The notes beneath the pieces are model-generated. The model had not been told where the DNA came from and did no database searches. It worked only from the letters and a program-made list of their open reading frames with translations. Positions 44,186 through 51,607 of a DNA stretch of 60,117 nt are shown here, piece by piece. Position numbers and translations under genes: made by a program. The stretch covers positions 1 to 60,117 of the forward strand of contig JAYNII010000008.1 of the NCBI GenBank assembly GCA_038108875.1, in the 5' to 3' direction. Every line of letters starts with the position of its first letter. The first letter of the stretch is position 1. The DNA is from VMDH01 sp038108875 (GTDB taxonomy: Bacteria; Pseudomonadota; Gammaproteobacteria; Magnimaribacterales; D2472).

Positions 44186-45184
44186 ATGGCATCAAACAGA
44201 ACTTTTCCCAGCACAAGAATGAGAAGACTGAGGCAGAGCAAATCTGTAATTAAGCTGATTCAAGAATCCACTCTCTCCAAACAAGATCTAATCCAACCTT
44301 TATTTATTGCTGATCAAAAAGATTTAGCTATAGAGATTCCATCCATGCCCTCGGTCTATCGTTTTAATGAGGATGGATTGATGCGAGAGATCGAAATTTT
44401 AGTTAATAATGGTATTAATGCAGTTGCTTTATTTCCCTGTGTGGATAAAGAATTAAAAGACTCCAACGGGAGTTATGCTTTCAATGAACAGAATTTTCTT
44501 CATAAAGCATTGATTAAGATTAATAAAAACTTTCCTGAAATTGTAACTATTGCTGATGTTGCATTAGATCCTTATACCGAGCATGGGCACGACGGATTGT
44601 ATCAAGATGGAAAGGTATTAAATGATGAAACACTCGAGGCATTGGTTACCCAATCTTTATGCTTGGCTAATGCAGGAGCGACAGTGCTTGCTCCTTCTGA
44701 CATGATGGATGGAAGAATTGGAGCTATCAGAATTGCCTTAGAAACTAATAATTTTAAAGACACACTTATATTGTCTTACGCTGCAAAATTTTGTTCAAAG
44801 TTTTATGGTCCATTTAGAGATGCAGTCGGCTCTAAATCTCAGCTAGGAAATCAAGATAAGTCTTCTTATCAGATTAATCCTGCCAATGTTAACGAGGCGC
44901 TTCAAGAAGTTGCCCTTGATTTAAACGAAGGAGCGGATATGGTTATGGTTAAACCTGGCATGCCCTTTCTTGATGTTGTTGCAAAAGTTAAAGAAACTTT
45001 TAAAGTTCCAACTTTTGTTTACCAGGTAAGTGGCGAGTATTCTATGCTAATGGCTGCAATCCATAATGGGTGGCTTCCTAATGAGGTTATGCTAGAATCG
45101 TTGCAAAGTTTTAAACGCGCTGGAGCAGATGCCATATTATCATACGCAGCTAAATCAATAGCGCAGGAGTATTTAGATGAGTAA
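44186..45184 (+). CDS. hemB: Delta-aminolevulinic acid dehydratase (porphobilinogen synthase)
   Basis: Condenses two 5-aminolevulinate into porphobilinogen. Seen: catalytic lysines K201 (SYAAKF) and K256 (MVKPGMP), and the metal region D124-V-A-L-D-P-Y...G-H-D-G137. The Cys triad of zinc-dependent enzymes is replaced by Ala and Asp, the Pseudomonas-like magnesium type. 332 residues. Overlaps trxA by eight bases. Confidence 0.97.
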   Translation: MASNRTFPSTRMRRLRQSKSVIKLIQESTLSKQDLIQPLFIADQKDLAIEIPSMPSVYRFNEDGLMREIEILVNNGINAVALFPCVDKELKDSNGSYAFNEQNFLHKALIKINKNFPEIVTIADVALDPYTEHGHDGLYQDGKVLNDETLEALVTQSLCLANAGATVLAPSDMMDGRIGAIRIALETNNFKDTLILSYAAKFCSKFYGPFRDAVGSKSQLGNQDKSSYQINPANVNEALQEVALDLNEGADMVMVKPGMPFLDVVAKVKETFKVPTFVYQVSGEYSMLMAAIHNGWLPNEVMLESLQSFKRAGADAILSYAAKSIAQEYLDE

Positions 45185-45500
45185 AGTGATTGAAGTTAAT
45201 CAAAATAATTTTGAATTAGAGGTCTTGAACAGCGATATTCCTGTCTTAGTAGATTTTTGGGCAACATGGTGCGGTCCATGCAGGCAAGTTGCGCCAGTGG
45301 TTGAAGAAATAGCTTTAGAAAAAGCAGGGTCTATTAAGGTATGCAAAATTGATGTAGACCAAAATAGAGAAATTGCAGCTCAATTCGGTGTCAGATCAAT
45401 ACCAACTTTAGCAATATTCAAATCAGGAGAAGTGGCCGGAATTCAGATTGGAGCTCTTGATAAATCTCAGCTTACTGCTTTTGTTGAAAGTGAAATATAA
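45177..45500 (+). CDS. trxA: Thioredoxin
   Basis: Cytoplasmic disulfide reductase. Seen: WCGPC with C32 and C35, DFWATWCGPC context, cis-proline region VRSIPTLAIF. 107 residues, the standard length. It overlaps hemB by eight bases and precedes rho, an arrangement conserved in Gammaproteobacteria. Confidence 0.97.
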   Translation: MSKVIEVNQNNFELEVLNSDIPVLVDFWATWCGPCRQVAPVVEEIALEKAGSIKVCKIDVDQNREIAAQFGVRSIPTLAIFKSGEVAGIQIGALDKSQLTAFVESEI

Positions 45501-45501
45501 C

Positions 45502-45531
45502 TTTACAATTTGCCAATAAAGACATTATCAT
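45502..45531 (+). promoter_or_regulatory. Possible promoter in front of rho
   Basis: TTTACA (45502-45507), 18 bases, TATCAT (45526-45531). A start near 45538 leaves a leader of about 55 bases. It fits the usual separate transcription of rho. Confidence 0.4.
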
Positions 45532-45593
45532 AGAGTCGTCTCTTTCTAGAGCGTTCATAAAATTACAAATAAAAATTTCCAGAGGTTTGAGTA

Positions 45594-46877
45594 ATGGATC
45601 TATTTGAGATGAAATCTAAAAGCATAAATGAGCTTGTTGAGATGGCTACGTCTATGGGTATCGAGGATGTAGGACGCCTTAAAAAACAAGACATTATCTT
45701 CAGAATAGTTAAAGAAAAATCTTCCGAAGCAGAGGATGTCTTCGGTGGAGGAGTTTTAGAAATCTTAAATGATGGGTTTGGATTTCTGAGGTCGCCTGAA
45801 GGCTCTTATTGTGCTGGTCCAGATGATATATACGTATCTCCTAGCCAAGTAAGAAAGTTTGGACTGCGTAAGGGAGATCATGTAACAGGTAAAATTAGAC
45901 CTCCAAAAGATCAAGAAAGATATTTTGCTCTTTTGCAATTAGATACCATCAATCATGAAACACCAGAGCAGGCTAAAAATAAAATACTCTTTGAGAACTT
46001 AACACCATTATTTCCAAACAAGCGTTTGATTCTTGAACAAGGCACAGGTTCTAATGAAGATTTATCTTCAAGAATTATTGACCTAACCGCCCCTATTGGA
46101 AAAGGGCAAAGAGGATTAATCGTTTCACCCCCTAAAGCAGGTAAAACTCTTATGCTTCAGAGCATTGCTCACTCGATTACAAAAAATAATCCTGAAGCAG
46201 AGCTGATTGTCTTGCTTATTGATGAAAGACCAGAGGAAGTAACAGACATGATGAGAACCGTGAGAGGAGAGGTAGTAGCGAGCACCTTTGATGAGCCCCC
46301 TTCAAGGCATGTTCAGGTAGCCGATATGGTCATAGAAAAAGCTAAAAGAATGGTTGAGCATAAGAAGGATGTTGTTATTTTGCTCGATTCAATTACGCGA
46401 CTAGGCCGGGCTTATAATGCTGTTGCACCAGCCTCAGGAAAAATATTATCAGGTGGTGTTGACTCAAATGCCTTAGAGCGGCCTAAAAGGTTCTTTGGTG
46501 CTGCCAGAAATCTTGAAGAAGGCGGCAGTTTAACTATCCTAGCTACTGCCTTAGTAGATACTGGCTCCAAGATGGATGAGGTTATCTATGAAGAATTTAA
46601 GGGTACCGGCAATATGGAAATTCATTTGGAAAGGAAGATCGCTGAGAAGAGGATCTATCCTGCAATAAATATTAGAAGATCAGGTACAAGAAGGGATGAT
46701 CTTTTGACTGGAGATGAAGAGCTTCAAAGAATGATAATCCTTAGAAAGATTCTAGATGAAATGGAAGATGCTCAAGCTATTGAATTTTTGATAGAACGAT
46801 TGAAGTCAACAAAGACAAACGAAGAGTTTTTTGCTGCGATGAAGAATGGCGGCAATGGTAAAAAATCAATTAAATAG
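45594..46877 (+). CDS. rho: Transcription termination factor Rho
   Basis: Hexameric RNA-DNA translocase that ends transcription. Seen: N-terminal SAP-like helices, RNA-binding cold-shock domain (GFGFLRSPEGSY), P-loop SPPKAGKT at about 178-185, DERPEEVTDM, VILLDSITRLGRAYN, and the R-loop/C-terminal RKIAEKRIYPAINIRRSGTR. 427 residues. AGAGG lies a few bases before ATG. Overlaps convergent hemD by eight bases. With few intrinsic terminators in this window, Rho may carry much of the load. Confidence 0.98.
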   Translation: MDLFEMKSKSINELVEMATSMGIEDVGRLKKQDIIFRIVKEKSSEAEDVFGGGVLEILNDGFGFLRSPEGSYCAGPDDIYVSPSQVRKFGLRKGDHVTGKIRPPKDQERYFALLQLDTINHETPEQAKNKILFENLTPLFPNKRLILEQGTGSNEDLSSRIIDLTAPIGKGQRGLIVSPPKAGKTLMLQSIAHSITKNNPEAELIVLLIDERPEEVTDMMRTVRGEVVASTFDEPPSRHVQVADMVIEKAKRMVEHKKDVVILLDSITRLGRAYNAVAPASGKILSGGVDSNALERPKRFFGAARNLEEGGSLTILATALVDTGSKMDEVIYEEFKGTGNMEIHLERKIAEKRIYPAINIRRSGTRRDDLLTGDEELQRMIILRKILDEMEDAQAIEFLIERLKSTKTNEEFFAAMKNGGNGKKSIK

Positions 46878-47568
46878 CTGCCATTAACATATCCTGATGA
46901 GCGGGCGTTTTTGCAACTACCGTTCTTCCAAAATTAGTGGCATCAATATAGTCTGCAATTCTTTGAGATGCGCATATCCAGATAAAGTTTTTATTTTCTA
47001 GATCTCCATAGCATGCTTCAACTAGTTTAAAGGTTGCTAAGTTAAAAATTAAGATAACGCTCTTTTTTTGAAGTTCTCTAATTTTGTTAATATTGGAACG
47101 AAGAGGGCTAATATGATAGGCCTCAAGTTTGGGGATCTTTTTATTTAAATAGTCTTCAAGCAAGCTTTCACTGTTTGTACCGCAAACTAGTAAAATATTT
47201 TTAACACCATGATTTATCAACAATCCAGCTAATCCCTCTGAATTATAAATTTCAGGAATTTGCGCCTCTAAACCATGTTCAACTAGTGCTTTTCGAGTTG
47301 CAGGCCCAATTGCAAAGATTGAAGATTTGATTTCAGCTATTTCAATAAAATCTTGAATCTTTCTTAGGCCATATTTGCATGCAGAAATACTAGTAAATAC
47401 GATGCCATCAAATGTCTCTATCTTAGTAAGAGCTTCTATTTCGTCATTAGAAAGACCATCTTTAGATCTAATTTCTGTTAATGGAATATTAGTAACTTCA
47501 ATATTATTTGACTGTGCAAAGTAATTTAACTCACGAGATAATTTTTCTGGTCTCGTGTTAATGATCAT
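46870..47568 (-). CDS. hemD: Uroporphyrinogen-III synthase
   Basis: Cyclises hydroxymethylbilane to uroporphyrinogen III. The family is poorly conserved; fitting signals are the start MIINTRPEKLSREL, GIVFTSISACKYGL, AIGPATRKALVEHG and a two-domain size of 232 residues. Synteny with hemC is strong support. ATG at 47568 is chosen because it gives the canonical N terminus and an 11-base overlap with hemC; an open frame extends 37 codons further upstream inside hemC but looks non-homologous. Overlaps convergent rho by eight bases. Confidence 0.9.
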   Translation of the reverse strand: MIINTRPEKLSRELNYFAQSNNIEVTNIPLTEIRSKDGLSNDEIEALTKIETFDGIVFTSISACKYGLRKIQDFIEIAEIKSSIFAIGPATRKALVEHGLEAQIPEIYNSEGLAGLLINHGVKNILLVCGTNSESLLEDYLNKKIPKLEAYHISPLRSNINKIRELQKKSVILIFNLATFKLVEACYGDLENKNFIWICASQRIADYIDATNFGRTVVAKTPAHQDMLMAAI

Positions 47569-48460
47569 AAATGATATTTTGTTTACCTGTCTGGTAGAGC
47601 ATGTCAATCTCATTATTGAACCAGCTATCAAAGTTTGAAAAGGGTAGCTTGATTGTATTTGATACTTCTTTTGATCCATCCAAACTCAGGAGTTGATAGG
47701 AAAATAAGATTTCACTTTGTTCAATTCTACAATAACAACCTATTGGAGAGTTGCAGTCTCCTTGCATCCTTTCAACAAACTTCCTTTCAATTTTAGTTTC
47801 TTCAAAAGTCACTTCACAATTAATTTTGCTCAATATTTTCTGCAAACCACTACTCATATTAGACTCTAAAACTTCTATACCTATTGCTCCCTGAGATGCA
47901 GAGGGAATCATCTCAGATATTTCTAAGGTGTGTCCTTGGTGGGTGATGCCTAATCTCTTTAGGGCTGCGCTTGCTATCATAATTCCATCTAATGACTGAG
48001 TTGTTATGGTCTTTATCCTGCTATCAATATTTCCTCTTATTGGAACTACTTTGTGTTCAGGATTTATGTTTAATAATTGTGCCTTTCTTCTGGGAGACGA
48101 TGAGCCTATGATTAATGGCATATCATCAGTCAAGGAAAACCCTTCTCTTGATAAAAAAACTTCTCTAGGATCTTCTCTTGCCAGAGTAGCTGCTATAAAG
48201 AATTCATCACTTAATACCGCTGGGACATCTTTTAAACTATGAACAGCAATATCTGCTTGTTTGGTTTTCAATGCATTTTCAAGATTTCCAATAAACAACC
48301 CCTTTCCGCCATGGGTATCCAGAGGTCCTTTTAATTCATCACCCTCAGATGTTAGTGGAACTAAGGTGCAAGTTATGTCTTTTGCATTCTTTTCGATTAA
48401 GTTCTTTACCAAGTTTGCTTGATATAAAGCAAGTGGTGATTTTCTAGTTGCTATCTTCAT
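47558..48460 (-). CDS. hemC: Porphobilinogen deaminase (hydroxymethylbilane synthase)
   Basis: Polymerises four porphobilinogens. Seen: MKIATRKSPLALYQA, AVHSLKDVP, GSSSPRRKAQLL, IRGNIDSRI, and the dipyrromethane-cofactor cysteine C236 in GDCNSPIG. 300 residues. Start overlaps the rsmD stop by four bases (ATGA type), so rsmD, hemC and hemD form one operon. Confidence 0.97.
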   Translation of the reverse strand: MKIATRKSPLALYQANLVKNLIEKNAKDITCTLVPLTSEGDELKGPLDTHGGKGLFIGNLENALKTKQADIAVHSLKDVPAVLSDEFFIAATLAREDPREVFLSREGFSLTDDMPLIIGSSSPRRKAQLLNINPEHKVVPIRGNIDSRIKTITTQSLDGIMIASAALKRLGITHQGHTLEISEMIPSASQGAIGIEVLESNMSSGLQKILSKINCEVTFEETKIERKFVERMQGDCNSPIGCYCRIEQSEILFSYQLLSLDGSKEVSNTIKLPFSNFDSWFNNEIDMLYQTGKQNIIYDH

Positions 48461-49017
48461 TGCTTAAGTTCAAGTAAGTAACTATATACTTGTCCAGTTT
48501 TTTGTTTCTTGGAGATATGAAATGGAAAAATATCCTCGTCACTTAATGTTCTGTCATGTTCATAATAAACCAAACCTTTGTCTTTAAGCAGATGGTGTTC
48601 ATCTATCAAAGCCAATGCCTCCATATTCAAAGATGTTTGAAAAGGGGCATCTAGAAAAATAATATCAAATCTCTGTTTGCAGTTCCTAAGAAATATTAAG
48701 CCATCCTGGGCTAATGTTTTGGAAGAACTTTCTAGTTGTAATTGATTTATTAAGTTATTAATAGATTTTAAAAGCTGTTTATCTTTTTCGATGAAGACAA
48801 CCTCTTTTGCACCTCTAGAAAGCGCTTCAAAGCCAAGATTCCCTGTGCCTGCAAATAAATCTAAACACTGAGCATGCTTAATACTTAATTGGAGCCAATT
48901 GAACAGAGTTTCCTTTGTTCTCTGTGGAGTGGGTCTTAGATACTCCGAAGGAGCAAAAGATATTTTGAGGCCTTTAAATGAGCCGCTAATTACTCTCAAT
49001 TTTGCTTTTTGTGACAC
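48457..49017 (-). CDS. rsmD: 16S rRNA m2G966 methyltransferase RsmD
   Basis: Methylates G966 of 16S rRNA. Seen: LRVISGSFKGLKI, LRPTPQRTKETLFNWL, SAM-binding DLFAGTGNLGFEALSRGA and the catalytic motif position IIFLDAPF, where most members have DPPF or DPPY. 186 residues. Start is GTG at 49017, nine bases from the divergent flavin reductase gene. Confidence 0.92.
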   Translation of the reverse strand: MSQKAKLRVISGSFKGLKISFAPSEYLRPTPQRTKETLFNWLQLSIKHAQCLDLFAGTGNLGFEALSRGAKEVVFIEKDKQLLKSINNLINQLQLESSSKTLAQDGLIFLRNCKQRFDIIFLDAPFQTSLNMEALALIDEHHLLKDKGLVYYEHDRTLSDEDIFPFHISKKQKTGQVYSYLLELKQ

Positions 49018-49026
49018 AATATACTT

Positions 49027-49488
49027 ATGAATATCAAAGACTTTCTAGAGTCCATGAGGAATCTTGCTGCATCTGTAAGTATAGTATCTGCTCAAGATCA
49101 GCAAAAGAGAAATTTTGCTATGACAGTAAGCTCTGTAACTTCTCTTTCAATGGATCCTCCGGCACTATTAGTTTGTGTGAACAAAGAAGCTTCGATTCAC
49201 AATGTTTTGAAGGAAGGCACAAATTTTGCTATCAATATTCTTACCAAAGATCATATTGAGATTGCTAATTTTTGTAGCTCTAAGCAAAAAGAGGATCAAC
49301 GCTTTAACTTTAAAGAATGGAAAATAGAAAATCCACCAATTATTCAAGATGCTCAGGCTAATATAATTTGCAAGGTAGATAAACTGATAGACTATCATTC
49401 CCATTCAATCATTGTAGGTTGCGTGCAGAGTGTTAAGAATAAGCAAGGTTTTAATACTCTCATGTATGCGAACGGAGGCTATCTTTAA
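49027..49488 (+). CDS. Flavin reductase-like FMN-binding protein
   Basis: Split-barrel protein of the flavin reductase family that reduces free FMN or FAD, usually for a partner monooxygenase. Seen: NLAASVSIVSA, NFAMTVSSVTSLSMDPPALLVCVN, the flavin-binding core, and FAINILTKDHIEIANFCS. 153 residues. It shares one base with the DUF4399 gene that follows. No partner monooxygenase lies next to it. Confidence 0.85.
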   Translation: MNIKDFLESMRNLAASVSIVSAQDQQKRNFAMTVSSVTSLSMDPPALLVCVNKEASIHNVLKEGTNFAINILTKDHIEIANFCSSKQKEDQRFNFKEWKIENPPIIQDAQANIICKVDKLIDYHSHSIIVGCVQSVKNKQGFNTLMYANGGYL

Positions 49489-49886
49489 TGAAAATGAGAT
49501 TTCTATTGTTTTTAAATGTGTATTTTCTTGCTGGAACATTATTAGCAAACTCACCAATAGTCTATTTTATAGAGCCGACTAATGGAGCTCTTGTTCAAGA
49601 AACATTCAAAATAAAATTTGGTCTTGAAAATTTTGGGGTTGCACCAGCAGGTTACGATATTCCTAATACAGGTCATCACCATCTTCTAATAGACACAACT
49701 CTTACCGATCTAAAGTCACCAATACCCGCAGATTCTAAGCATATTCATTTTGGAAAAGGTCAAACAGAAACAACGATAACCCTAGAAAAAGGAGAGCATC
49801 AATTAACTCTAGTCATGGGGAATTTTGCTCATATCCCACACGATGAACCAATTATTTCAAAAACTATAACTGTAATTGTTAAATAA
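49488..49886 (+). CDS. Secreted DUF4399 protein
   Basis: 132 residues with a signal peptide (MKMRFLLFLNVYFLAGTLLA) followed by a beta-sandwich-like domain. IVYFIEPTNGALV and NTGHHHLLID are the DUF4399 signatures; HHH in the latter and HIHFGKGQTE suggest a metal site, though none has been shown as far as I know. Function unknown. Coupled to the flavin reductase by a one-base stop/start overlap. Confidence 0.85.
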   Translation: MKMRFLLFLNVYFLAGTLLANSPIVYFIEPTNGALVQETFKIKFGLENFGVAPAGYDIPNTGHHHLLIDTTLTDLKSPIPADSKHIHFGKGQTETTITLEKGEHQLTLVMGNFAHIPHDEPIISKTITVIVK

Positions 49887-49897
49887 GAATTTAGAAT

Positions 49898-50506
49898 CTA
49901 GTCTAAAAAACTGCCTAAGAAGGCATCAAGATCATCATTAACCTTGTCCATAACTTTTAAGGCGGAGCTTGATCCAGATTCTCTAGCTTTATCAGGAATA
50001 GACTTTCTTTTATTTAATATCATGACAAGGCCATGGCACATTGCCCATTGTTGCATACCTTTCAATTCAGCTTGCTCGTCATTAAGGTTAAAGACCTTGG
50101 CTATGATTTTTTTTACAGTTTGAAAGCAGGTTTCAGCGGCTTCTTCTAAGCCAGAGAATTCTGAAAAATCTTTGATGCTATCGCTAAACATAAGATTGTA
50201 GGTATTAAGATTATTCAATCCAAATTCTATGTATGTTCGACCAGATGTTGTATGCCTCTCTTTTTCTGAATCAAACTCACCATTTAGAACTTTGAGAAGA
50301 TCCTTGGTTAGATTCCTAAAACCCTCTTCGGCTATACAAGCCAGTAATTCTTGTTTAGTAGCAAAGTGCCGATAGGGAGCAGTTTGGGAGACGTTTACTT
50401 TTTTTGCAAGACCGCGCAGGGAAAGGGCATCTGCTCCTTCAGATTCACAGGTTTCATATGCACAATCTAGGAGGACTTGTTTGAGGTTTCCGTGGTGATA
50501 TTTCAT
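49898..50506 (-). CDS. TetR-family repressor of the RND pump
   Basis: 202-residue one-component repressor. Seen: N-terminal helix-turn-helix with LSLRGLAKKVNVSQTAPYRHFATKQ, then an all-helical ligand-binding domain with a TetR C-terminal motif around the conserved FGLNNLNTYNLMF segment. It is divergent from the efflux genes, and two copies of a palindrome lie between them. A third copy lies at tolC. I infer that it represses its own gene, the pump and tolC. A possible own promoter (minus strand TTTTCA 50555-50550, 16 bases, TTAAAT 50533-50528) also overlaps the operators. Confidence 0.9.
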   Translation of the reverse strand: MKYHHGNLKQVLLDCAYETCESEGADALSLRGLAKKVNVSQTAPYRHFATKQELLACIAEEGFRNLTKDLLKVLNGEFDSEKERHTTSGRTYIEFGLNNLNTYNLMFSDSIKDFSEFSGLEEAAETCFQTVKKIIAKVFNLNDEQAELKGMQQWAMCHGLVMILNKRKSIPDKARESGSSSALKVMDKVNDDLDAFLGSFLD

Positions 50507-50507
50507 C

Positions 50508-50534
50508 TTAATGTTGACACTGTAAACATTTAAT
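50508..50534. promoter_or_regulatory. TetR-type operator 1, with an RND promoter inside
   Basis: Palindrome with core ATGTTGACACTGTAAACAT. On the plus strand TTGACA (50514-50519), 16 bases, TAAGAT (50536-50541) form a promoter toward the pump genes. Positions 50510-50533 match the tolC operator on its coding strand except for the central base. Confidence 0.75.
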
Positions 50535-50539
50535 ATAAG

Positions 50540-50570
50540 ATGTTTACACTGAAAACATTATACTTAAAAT
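50540..50570 (+). promoter_or_regulatory. TetR-type operator 2 and second RND promoter
   Basis: ATGTTTACACTGAAAACAT (50540-50558) is a degenerate copy of operator 1; centres are 29 bases apart. TTTACA (50543-50548), 16 bases, TAAAAT (50565-50570) repeats the promoter geometry. A start near 50577 leaves only about ten leader bases before the ATG at 50588. Confidence 0.65.
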
Positions 50571-50587
50571 ATTTATAAAAATCATTC

Positions 50588-51607
50588 ATGCTAATTAGAA
50601 TCCAAAAATCTCATTTTATTTCAACTTTTTTATTCTTTAATCTCTTCTTAATTTCTAGCTTTATTCATTCATTACCAACTTCTCTAGAGTTGCTAAATCT
50701 TAATTTGCAAGAAAGCTATATAGTTTCGAGAAAGCTTTCGGGAAGAATGCTTCCAAAGAATCAATCAATGCTATCCTTTGAAATTCAGGGAAGAATATTT
50801 AATTTTCCTTCTGATATTGGTGATTCAGTCAAAAAAGGTGACGTCCTTGCTTTGCTAGATAGCAGTGAAATTAAAGCAAATCTTAATCAAGCAAGAGCAA
50901 AAGCAAAATTAGCAAGCTTGGCGCTTACAAGATTCCAAAACCTCAAAGAGGATGGCTTTGTATCATTTCAAGAACTTGATCGGGCAAATGCGGAATTTGA
51001 AATTGCAACTTCGCAAGTCGAATTTTTTGAAGTCAAATTAAACCAAACTAGACTTCTTGCTCCCTTTGATGGTTTTGTTCAACAAAGATTTTATGATCTA
51101 GGTGCAATGGTCAATCCCTTGCAACCAGTTCTTGAGATCATTGATTCTAAAGCAGTAGAAGCTCATATTTCTGTACCATTAAAATACTTAGAGCTGCTTT
51201 CCATCGGCGAGGATTATGAATTTGATCTAGCTGGTAAGGTCCATTATGCAAAACTTGAAAGACTTTCACCTATGACCAATCTAGGTTCAGGTAATAGACT
51301 GGCAATATTCTCATTTGATGAATTTATCGCCCCTGGAGAGGTTATAAACCTTCTATTAAAAACCGAAATAGTTTCTAAAGGGGCTTGGGTTCCATTAAGC
51401 GCTCTTTCCCAAGGCAATCAGGGGTTATGGAATATTTACACTCTTATAGATAATAAAGATGGAAGTAAATCTGTAGCAAGAGAGGTTGTAAATTTAGACT
51501 ACACTGACGGTGAGTATGCATTTATTTCTGGAACCATTAGTTCTGGCGATCAAGTTATCACGGGCGGAGCATCAAAAGTGATAGATGGGCAACGTTTCCT
51601 TAATTAA
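50588..51607 (+). CDS. RND efflux pump periplasmic adaptor (membrane fusion protein)
   Basis: Adaptor linking the inner-membrane pump to the TolC channel. Seen: signal peptide over residues 1-28, split lipoyl domain (FNFPSDIGDSVKKGDVLALLD and LLAPFDGFVQQRFYDLGAMV) flanking a helical hairpin (about residues 95-155), then beta-barrel and membrane-proximal domains. 339 residues, no lipobox. Its stop shares a base pair region with the next gene start (one-base overlap). Confidence 0.92.
   Translation: MLIRIQKSHFISTFLFFNLFLISSFIHSLPTSLELLNLNLQESYIVSRKLSGRMLPKNQSMLSFEIQGRIFNFPSDIGDSVKKGDVLALLDSSEIKANLNQARAKAKLASLALTRFQNLKEDGFVSFQELDRANAEFEIATSQVEFFEVKLNQTRLLAPFDGFVQQRFYDLGAMVNPLQPVLEIIDSKAVEAHISVPLKYLELLSIGEDYEFDLAGKVHYAKLERLSPMTNLGSGNRLAIFSFDEFIAPGEVINLLLKTEIVSKGAWVPLSALSQGNQGLWNIYTLIDNKDGSKSVAREVVNLDYTDGEYAFISGTISSGDQVITGGASKVIDGQRFLN

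Noticed and set aside
47569..47679. Longer hemD start inside hemC
   Set aside because: The 37 extra residues do not resemble the family N terminus, and the overlap with hemC would be 122 bases instead of 11.
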